Shown here: positions 7,197-12,677 of the stretch, in pieces
How positions within the stretch are numbered: position 1 is the first letter of the stretch
Layout: every line of letters begins with the position of its first letter
DNA from: DASZOC01 sp035550975
GTDB taxonomy: Bacteria > Actinomycetota > CADDZG01 > WHSQ01
Length of the DNA stretch: 12,677 nucleotides
Assembly (NCBI GenBank): GCA_035550975.1
Contig: DASZOC010000062.1
Location: 1 to 12,677 of the forward strand
Direction of reading: 5' to 3'
The notes under the pieces: generated by a model
The model's database searches: none
Told to the model about the DNA's origin: nothing
The model's input: the letters and a program-made list of their open reading frames with translations, nothing else
Translations under genes and position numbers: made by a program

Positions 7197-7432
7197 CACG
7201 CCACCTCCTTCAACGGCGGGAGAGCTACGCACTGGCGGTGATCGACCAACGCTCCGACGAAGTCCCAGTAGTCGCAGTGGGATGCGATCTCGTATTCCGT
7301 GTCGAAACGATGGTCACGAACGACCACCCTGTAGTCCATCGGCCCCCAGCCACCGATGTCTGTGACGGTGACGTGCTCGTAGTCGTCTAGCGACTCCGCG
7401 AACCGGATCGCTTCCTGCTCCAGTAGTGCCAT
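7196..7432 (-). CDS. Hypothetical protein, 78 aa, first gene of the small zinc operon
   Basis: ATG at 7432 was chosen over an upstream in-frame start at 7498 because AAGGAGGG sits 5 nt before it and the upstream codons read as basic low-complexity sequence within a structured DNA region. The protein (MALLEQEAIRFAESLDDYEH ... DIGGWGPMDYRVVVRDHRFD ... CVALPPLKEVA) is acidic and soluble, with no signal peptide or membrane segment. I do not recognise the family. Its TGA overlaps the zinc-ribbon ATG by 1 nt, so the two are almost certainly co-translated. A long inverted-repeat region precedes it and may form its mRNA leader. Confidence 0.75.
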   Translation of the reverse strand: MALLEQEAIRFAESLDDYEHVTVTDIGGWGPMDYRVVVRDHRFDTEYEIASHCDYWDFVGALVDHRQCVALPPLKEVA

Positions 7433-7447
7433 TGCGCCCTCCTTGTT

Positions 7448-7598
7448 GGTCGACGGCTTTCGCCGTCTCGGAGCGCGCGGCATCAGCGATGGGGTCAAGG
7501 GGACCGGCGCAGCCGGCGGCGAGGATAAGGAGCGAAGCGGTACCGGAGCCGCCTTGACCCCGAAGCGCCGTGCGCTAGACGGAAAGCGGCCGTCGACC
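7448..7598. repeat. Nested inverted repeat of about 150 bp, candidate structured leader or element
   Basis: Three arm pairs nest in register. Outer: GGTCGACGGC (7448-7457) with GCCGTCGACC (7589-7598), 10/10. Middle: AGCGCGCGGC (7472-7481) with GCCGTGCGCT (7567-7576), 9/10. Inner: GGGGTCAAGG (7491-7500) with CCTTGACCCC (7552-7561), 10/10. Smaller hairpins lie inside: CCGGC-GCA-GCCGG (7504-7516) and palindrome CGGTACCG (7538-7545). On the minus strand, GACGGC-GAAA-GCCGTC (7467-7452) ends 13 nt before the AAGGAGGG ribosome site region of the 78-aa gene. It may be a structured 5' leader, a protein-binding or attachment site, or a remnant of a mobile element. The remaining 7599-7681 holds nothing I can identify; no clear T-run terminator follows the TrmB/LuxR gene. 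Confidence 0.7.
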
Positions 7599-7681
7599 GG
7601 AGGGCAAAAGCACTAGAGGAGGTATCCGCCCGACGCGACACTCACAGCGGACCGGGGGCCGTCATCCCCACTTTCGTCCGC

Positions 7682-8731
7682 CTAGCGCGGTTCCCGGGCA
7701 TGCAAAGGCGTGGACGCTCTGACGTCGCGTAGGGCCACGCCAAGTTTTAGTCCCGCCTGAAAGCGTGTTTCGACGTCGAGGTCCGCCAAGAGCTCTTGAA
7801 CGCGGCGAGTAAGGGTGCGCTGAGAGATATTTAGACGCTTCGCGATAGAAGAATCGCTCAGCCCAGCCGCGAGGTAGTCGATCAACAATGAACGCTCCTC
7901 ATCGTGAGCTACGTCGTTATCGGCGCCACTCAAGCTTGCGCTCAGGAGGGACACTCCTGCGTCCCACAAAGTGTCGAACAATCTCGCGAGAGTTGCGACG
8001 AATTCAGGATGTCGTGTGATCAGCGAGACGACCTGCTCTCCGCCTTCGGACCGTTCGGTCACCCGCATCATCGCCACCTCGCGGTCGATGATGAACAGCT
8101 TGGTTGGGAGTTGATCGACGATACGGATCTCCTCGCCTGCTTCAGCCCACTCGTGGGCGGCTGCGAGACCGTCCTCACGCTCCAGGAAACGACGTTCCCA
8201 GATCCAGCGATTCGTCACGTTGCGTCGCAAGGCGTCCTTCGCCCCTGCGTTGTCCATAGATATGACAGGCTCCTTGACGAAACCTAAGACCTCGCGGGTC
8301 GCTGACGACTCAAGTCGGTCGAGGCTAGCGAGTGCGGCTTCCACTCCGAAGACGATTTCCAAGTAACGCTCTGTTGGCGCTGACGCTGCGGCCCTGAATA
8401 CTTCGGTTAGTTCGCCAACTGCACGTCGCACATCCGCAAGGCCGTCTTCTTTGTGGCGGATGAGCCGCGGCAAAATCCAGTCGGGTGGCGAGGCACTGAA
8501 TCGATCGCTGCTCCCCGGGACGACGTGCACCATCCCTTTGTAGAGAAGTGACTCCACCGCTTTGGTGGTGCGAGACGCCGGAATGCCAAGATCTTTACTG
8601 AGCTCCTTCTTAGATTTCGGCCCGGAGAAGAGACTCAGGTAGGTGTTCGCCTCGGTCTCAGACAGGTCCAGCGCGGCCAACCACTCGACCCATTGCCCCA
8701 TCGAAATCCCAGCGCTGCCGGACTCAGCCAT
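7682..8731 (-). CDS. TrmB-type / LuxR-type double-HTH transcriptional regulator, 349 aa
   Basis: Residues about 11-84 form a TrmB-like winged helix (LDLSETEANTYLSLFSGPKS, then KKELSKDLGIPASRTTKAVE and LLYKGMV). Residues about 95-270 are the middle domain that in this family receives a signal (YLEIVFGVEAALASLDRL, RIVDQLPTKLFIIDREVAMM). Residues about 277-332 form a second, LuxR-type HTH (LAAGLSDSSIAKRLNISQRT). This architecture is familiar from actinomycetes, where several members control nearby genes. The start at 8731 has only a weak ribosome site; Met11 at 8701 is an alternative. It is divergent from the secreted protein and dual protease with 171 bp between, so it is the best candidate for their regulator. 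No receiver domain is present. Confidence 0.88.
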   Translation of the reverse strand: MAESGSAGISMGQWVEWLAALDLSETEANTYLSLFSGPKSKKELSKDLGIPASRTTKAVESLLYKGMVHVVPGSSDRFSASPPDWILPRLIRHKEDGLADVRRAVGELTEVFRAAASAPTERYLEIVFGVEAALASLDRLESSATREVLGFVKEPVISMDNAGAKDALRRNVTNRWIWERRFLEREDGLAAAHEWAEAGEEIRIVDQLPTKLFIIDREVAMMRVTERSEGGEQVVSLITRHPEFVATLARLFDTLWDAGVSLLSASLSGADNDVAHDEERSLLIDYLAAGLSDSSIAKRLNISQRTLTRRVQELLADLDVETRFQAGLKLGVALRDVRASTPLHAREPR

Positions 8732-8737
8732 GACCCA

Positions 8738-8793
8738 TTATCTGCTTCGTGGCGTCGATGCGTCATGGCGTTATCTAGCCACGGGGATATCTG
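8738..8793 (-). promoter_or_regulatory. Three YAGATAW heptamers, candidate operator between divergent genes
   Basis: Read on the minus strand, CAGATAA (8744-8738), TAGATAA (8777-8771) and CAGATAT (8793-8787) recur within 56 bp, immediately upstream of the TrmB/LuxR start. The first two are 33 bp apart, close to three helical turns; the third lies 16 bp further, about one and a half turns. They could be operator half-sites or -10-like elements. A firm promoter could not be assigned to either divergent gene in 8732-8902. Confidence 0.3.
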
Positions 8794-8902
8794 TCCACAG
8801 CACGCCAGGCACATCCGCAGGAGGGCTCTCCCCGCAGCCGAACCCCTAACGAGGGCAATATCGCTCACCAACTACCGCATCTCGTCTTCAGGGAGGCCTT
8901 CG

Positions 8903-9379
8903 ATGATCCGGTTCACATCCATGTTCTTGATGATCGCCCTCCTGCTAACTGCTCAGGCCGTCGCGGCCCCTGCTCCTACCCAGACCGTCGAGGGAACCGT
9001 CCTCGCGCCGGCCCCGTGGACCGACGACACCTCTTGCTTCGCCGGGGCGCAACGACGCGTTTCCATCGCGTCGCAAGGGCTGGTCAACGGCGTTGTGGGC
9101 TACCAGTTCGACGTCGATCCAAAGACGTGGAACAAGAAGTTCACCCTCGAGTCCACCGGGCCCGCCCCTGCGGATCTCGACATCACCTTCTATTACGACG
9201 CTGGTTTCGATGACGTCGGGGGAAGCCCGGCGGCTTTCGCCTTCACCGATCGCAAGACGGGGGGAGAGGGCGGGAAGGTCCCGGCCCAGACCACGCGCGC
9301 GATCGTCTGCTCGTACGCCGGAGGCCAGGGAGCAAGTGCACCGACGTTGTTCCACTACGAAGCCAAGAGCGCCAAATAG
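8903..9379 (+). CDS. Small secreted two-cysteine protein, partner of the dual protease, 158 aa
   Basis: ATG 8903 follows GGGAGG by 6 nt and opens directly on a Sec signal peptide (MIRFTSMFLMIALLLTAQAV, cleaved near AVAA-APAP), so the longer in-frame reading back to 8693 is rejected. The mature part of about 136 residues has exactly two cysteines (C45, C136), probably a disulfide. Alternating strands such as YQFDVDPKTWNKKFTLE and DLDITFYYDA (91-100) suggest a beta-sandwich. The layout DLDITFYYDA ... KVPAQTTRAIVCSYAGG ... FHYEA resembles the pre-peptidase C-terminal (PPC) type module and parallels the C terminus of the next protein (YDIDVYFHAS ... KVPPSMRFMEIAAYEG). It ends 2 nt before the protease ATG, so the two are co-expressed. 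It may be an inhibitor, chaperone or substrate-binding partner, by inference only. Confidence 0.85.
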   Translation: MIRFTSMFLMIALLLTAQAVAAPAPTQTVEGTVLAPAPWTDDTSCFAGAQRRVSIASQGLVNGVVGYQFDVDPKTWNKKFTLESTGPAPADLDITFYYDAGFDDVGGSPAAFAFTDRKTGGEGGKVPAQTTRAIVCSYAGGQGASAPTLFHYEAKSAK

Positions 9380-9381
9380 CG

Positions 9382-12300
9382 ATGCGCGTCACGCGCCGAC
9401 TGTCGGTAGTCAGCGTAGCTCTCGGCGTTGCACTAAGCGCGCTCCCTGTTGCTCGCGCTTCCTCGCTGCCAGTTGCACGGCCGATCCAGAACGACACCTC
9501 TGCTCTGACGTCCGAGGCGCAGCTGCCGCCGATGGCTCAGCTCGACCCCAGCCTCGTCCGCAAGCTCGAGGATCGGCCAGCGGAGCTTCGCGTCTTCGTT
9601 CATGCCGAGTTTTCGAAGCTTGCCGCTGCAGCCGTCGCTGAAGCCGGCCTACGAAGGTTGGACGTCTTCGAAGAGATCGGCGTCGTATACGCGTTAGGCA
9701 CCGCGCGCAACATCGAGAGGTTGATCCTCGACCACCGGGTGAGCTTGGTCGAGGCAGATCGCGCCATCACCTGGCACACCGAGACTTCCCACGACGCCAC
9801 CCGAGGTCGCAAGGTCTGGGCCGATGCGCGCGATGAGGCGGGACTCGCCATCGACGGCCGAGGTGTGACCATCGCGATCAACGACTCAGGAGTGGACGGC
9901 AGACACCCCGGACTAGCTCCCGCAGTCGTCCGAAATCTCAAGCTCCTCTGTCCCGAATACCTCTGCGAGCAGCCGGGGACACCTGCCGACGCGCATCTCT
10001 CGGAAGCGCAATGGGTCGACGTAACCGATGCGGGGAACGACTCGGACACCGCCATGGCCGGCTGGCACGGAACCCACGTCGCCAGCATCGCGGCGATGCG
10101 TCCGCAGCACTCGCAAGGCAAATACTCCGGTGCCGCGCCGGGAGCCGACCTTGTTGGTCTCTCAGTTGGCAATGTTGCGACCGTCTACGGAGGAGCGTCG
10201 GGGATGGCGTGGGTGCTGCGGCATCATGCCCAGCCGTGCGGAGCTGGTGAGACCGTCACCGAATGCCCGCCCATCCGAGTAATCAACAACTCGTGGGGGC
10301 CGCAGGGAGGAGGCGAGTGTCTTCCGAACGGGGTCGTCAACAAACTTCAAGAGAAACTCGTAGATGAAGGTGTCGTTGTGGTGTGGTCCGCCGGTAACGA
10401 CGGTGGAGATGGAACACGCAACGCAACGAACCCTCCCGCGAACTGCCTAACGCCTGGGGTCATCTCGACTGCCAACTACAACGACGGCGACTCCGGAACC
10501 CGCGACGGCGAGCTCGCAGCTAACAGCTCACGAGCTATGGCGGGAGCGCCAGCGACCTATCCGGACATCGCCGCCCCAGGCACTAACATCTGGGCGGCCT
10601 GCGGCGGAAGCTGCTCGATCAGCAACGCCGCCGACGAAGGTGAATCCAGGTACTACACATGGAACAGCGGGTCGTCCATGGCGGCCCCACACGTCGCCGG
10701 AATCGTCGCTCAGATGTTGCAGGCGAGCCCGGCGCTGAGGCCGGACCAGGTCGAAGACATACTGGAAGACACCGCGCACAGGTTCACGGCCGGCGCTGCG
10801 TACGAGCGGGACCCGCTCAATCCTGGCACTCGGACCTCCTTCGACAAGGGCCACGGACTCGTCGACGCATGGGAAGCGGTCCGTCGCGCCGCCAGCTACG
10901 GCCTCGATCGCCGGCAGTCCTCGCTGGGCTTCACCCTTGACTCCGCCACGGAGGCCCAATTCTCCGATACCACCTCTCTGAAGGCGCGTCTCACAGATGG
11001 TGTCCTTGATCCGATAGCGAACCAAGACGTCGCCTTCTCGCTCAGCGACGGCACACAACTCGGGCGCGCGTCCACGGATATGAGCGGGATTGCGGCCATC
11101 ACCCCACCCATCTCCATCAAACCGGGCGAGTACGAGTTGACAGTTTCCTTCGCCGGTTCCCCAACATCCGATCCAGTTGCCGAGAGCGCTCCCTTCGTCG
11201 TCACCAGAGAAGACAGCACCCTCGAACTCGAGCTAACCGGAGAGGGAGCCAGCCGCTCGCTGCACGTGCGGCTGACGGAAGGAGACAACCCATCGACGGG
11301 ACTCGCAGGACGCGTCGTCGAACTCTCTAAGGACGGGAGCGCGCTTACCACCGTCATCACTGATCAGAACGGCGAGGCGAGACTCGTGACCCCTGACGAG
11401 TCCGACGCGGTCTTCGACGCCTCGTTCGGTGGCGACGAGTTCTATCTTGAGAGCCAAGCCAGCACCGAAGAGCCTTCCACCCCACCCTGGAAAGCACCGA
11501 TCCAGCCGGGGGCTCCCTATCAAGCCCTAGGCGACGGGACCTGCACCTTCAACGCCTCCTTCACAGACCCCCGAGGCAATATCTACATGGGGATCGCGGC
11601 GCACTGTCTGCCCAATGACATCGGCATGCGCGTCACCACCAAGAGCACGGGCCCGTTCGGAACACTGGTCTTCTGGGATTACCGCTATGCCCCAACCTGG
11701 CAGGACTTCGGGCTGATCAAGATCGATCGCAAGATGCACAAGCACTACTCCCCGGCGATGCGCTTCTTCGGAGGGCCGACAGCTGTTCAGACCGGCTTCG
11801 TCCCCGGGACCCCGATCTATCACCACGGCTATGGGGTCTGCACGAATAACGCCGAACCGCAGCGGCCACGAATCGGCATCTTGAACTACGTCAATGGAGA
11901 GGGTCCTGCCCAGAACGTCCCACGAGCGCCGATGGATCTCCCGCAAGACCGAGGGTGGTTCTTCGCCGAGGCCCGCACCTGCGGCGGTGATAGCGGAAGC
12001 CTGTTCAATACCATCGACGGCAAGGCTCTCGGCGTCCTCACCTGGGGTGGCGCAGGCATCATCCAATGGGGACCGACCTTCAAGCTCATCCTGGAAGAGC
12101 TCTCGCAGAAGGGCTGGGAGCTCGAACTGATGACGGCTCCGATGCGGGATCCCCAAGGGCTGGCGCAGGCGGCCGTCGATTTCATGACGTGGTGCGCCGA
12201 GCACCCGATCGGGAACGCGCAGGACGAGAACGCGTGTGTCCGTGCCGACGGTGTGTCTCGAAAGAACCACCAGATCCCTGAAAAGCGACCAGAGGGCCAG

Positions 12301-12677
12301 CCCGGCGAGCTCATCGCGCACGGCCACATCGTCGCCGGCGGACCACAGACGCAGTTCCCAGGAGGCTCAATAACGGGGCTGTTGTCGCTGGCTAGTGGCG
12401 TCGCAACCGGCGAGTACCCGGCCCCGGTAAACGTCGACTCTTTCATCATCCCAGCGCCGCCTAGGGGAACGCCCATCATGACCAGGACGACAGATAACAG
12501 TGGCGCCGGTTACGACATTGACGTGTATTTCCATGCGAGTAAGCAGGGCGGATACAGCGTCGTCCCTGAATGCGCGACTCCAGACGAGGATGAGATCTGC
12601 AAAGTGCCCCCCAGCATGCGATTCATGGAGATCGCCGCGTATGAAGGAGCGGACCTAGACGTCAAGGTCTTCACGGT
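9382..12677 (+). CDS. Secreted dual serine protease: subtilisin (S8) fused to trypsin-like (S1), 3' end off window
   Basis: The frame is open for 1098 codons and runs off the right edge. Layout: signal peptide 1-26 (MRVTRRLSVVSVALGVALSA, cut near ARA-SS); I9-like prodomain about 50-140 (RVFVHAEFSKLAAAAVAEAG); S8 domain about 160-510 with Asp168 (AINDSGVDG), His229 (HGTHVAS), oxyanion Asn339 (SAGNDG) and Ser432 (GSSMAAPHVAG); two Ig-like modules about 514-695; chymotrypsin-fold domain about 708-900 with His741 (IAAHC), Asp775 (DFGLIKID) and Ser871 (TCGGDSGS); C-terminal beta-sandwich-like segment from about 975. Both triads are complete, so both domains should be active. No ribosome site precedes the ATG, only 2 nt after the previous stop, which points to translational coupling. 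It presumably matures by autoprocessing and degrades extracellular protein, or activates itself in cis. The S8 call is certain; the S1 call rests on correctly ordered and spaced motifs. Confidence 0.93.
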   Translation, partial: MRVTRRLSVVSVALGVALSALPVARASSLPVARPIQNDTSALTSEAQLPPMAQLDPSLVRKLEDRPAELRVFVHAEFSKLAAAAVAEAGLRRLDVFEEIGVVYALGTARNIERLILDHRVSLVEADRAITWHTETSHDATRGRKVWADARDEAGLAIDGRGVTIAINDSGVDGRHPGLAPAVVRNLKLLCPEYLCEQPGTPADAHLSEAQWVDVTDAGNDSDTAMAGWHGTHVASIAAMRPQHSQGKYSGAAPGADLVGLSVGNVATVYGGASGMAWVLRHHAQPCGAGETVTECPPIRVINNSWGPQGGGECLPNGVVNKLQEKLVDEGVVVVWSAGNDGGDGTRNATNPPANCLTPGVISTANYNDGDSGTRDGELAANSSRAMAGAPATYPDIAAPGTNIWAACGGSCSISNAADEGESRYYTWNSGSSMAAPHVAGIVAQMLQASPALRPDQVEDILEDTAHRFTAGAAYERDPLNPGTRTSFDKGHGLVDAWEAVRRAASYGLDRRQSSLGFTLDSATEAQFSDTTSLKARLTDGVLDPIANQDVAFSLSDGTQLGRASTDMSGIAAITPPISIKPGEYELTVSFAGSPTSDPVAESAPFVVTREDSTLELELTGEGASRSLHVRLTEGDNPSTGLAGRVVELSKDGSALTTVITDQNGEARLVTPDESDAVFDASFGGDEFYLESQASTEEPSTPPWKAPIQPGAPYQALGDGTCTFNASFTDPRGNIYMGIAAHCLPNDIGMRVTTKSTGPFGTLVFWDYRYAPTWQDFGLIKIDRKMHKHYSPAMRFFGGPTAVQTGFVPGTPIYHHGYGVCTNNAEPQRPRIGILNYVNGEGPAQNVPRAPMDLPQDRGWFFAEARTCGGDSGSLFNTIDGKALGVLTWGGAGIIQWGPTFKLILEELSQKGWELELMTAPMRDPQGLAQAAVDFMTWCAEHPIGNAQDENACVRADGVSRKNHQIPEKRPEGQPGELIAHGHIVAGGPQTQFPGGSITGLLSLASGVATGEYPAPVNVDSFIIPAPPRGTPIMTRTTDNSGAGYDIDVYFHASKQGGYSVVPECATPDEDEICKVPPSMRFMEIAAYEGADLDVKVFT

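Noticed and set aside
7489..7557. Short plus-strand ORF of 22 codons (MGSRGPAQPA...)
   Set aside because: Falls entirely inside the inverted-repeat structure and has no ribosome site.
7448..7598. Integron attC site or insertion sequence
   Set aside because: No core site pair, integrase, transposase or flanking target duplication could be seen; only the inverted repeat itself is supported.
8693..8902. 70-residue N-terminal extension of the small secreted protein
   Set aside because: A good Shine-Dalgarno site and a typical signal peptide begin at 8903; the extension overlaps the divergent regulator and would bury the signal peptide.
11527..12327. 266-codon minus-strand open frame
   Set aside because: Lies opposite the S1 protease domain, whose catalytic motifs fix the plus strand as coding.

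Overview
The window is high-GC DNA with densely packed genes and long open frames on both strands. LuxR-type regulators, a TrmB/LuxR double-HTH regulator and large secreted serine proteases suggest an actinomycetote (Actinomycetota), perhaps an uncultured lineage. This rests on composition and protein style only; there is no rRNA or other marker gene. No tRNA, rRNA, CRISPR array or transposase was seen.

Layout. (1) 1-2930, minus: a large secreted protein whose 3' end lies off the left edge. It has a signal peptide, the N-terminal domain usual in SBBP-repeat proteins, exactly seven SBBP repeats, a Thr-Pro linker encoded by hexanucleotide repeats, then Kelch repeats. (2) 3028-3428, minus: a 28-codon acidic mini-ORF overlapping by 4 nt a 105-aa protein ending in a LuxR-type helix-turn-helix. 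(3) 3536-6520, plus: a 994-aa LAL/MalT-like regulator (AAA ATPase, helical repeats, LuxR HTH), divergent from the small LuxR gene and sharing a 107-bp promoter region with it. (4) 6515-7432, minus: three small overlapping genes, two with zinc-binding Cys/His clusters, with good Shine-Dalgarno sites and preceded by a ~150-bp nested inverted repeat (7448-7598). (5) 7682-8731, minus: a TrmB-type N-terminal plus LuxR-type C-terminal regulator. (6) 8903-12677, plus, divergent from it: a small secreted two-cysteine protein and, 2 nt later, a very large secreted protease running off the right edge.

The right-hand block is the most striking. The large protein carries two complete and unrelated serine-protease domains: a subtilisin (S8) domain with Asp168/His229/Ser432, and a chymotrypsin-fold (S1/PA clan) domain with His741/Asp775/Ser871. 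Two Ig-like modules separate them, and a beta-sandwich-like C-terminal segment resembles the small co-transcribed partner. The divergent TrmB/LuxR regulator, with three heptamer repeats in the shared intergenic region, is a plausible local regulator of this pair.

For both edge genes (1-2930 and 9382-12677) the open frame was followed by hand to the window boundary and no stop was found. Intergenic gaps are all short: 2931-3027, 3429-3535, 7433-7681 and 8732-8902.
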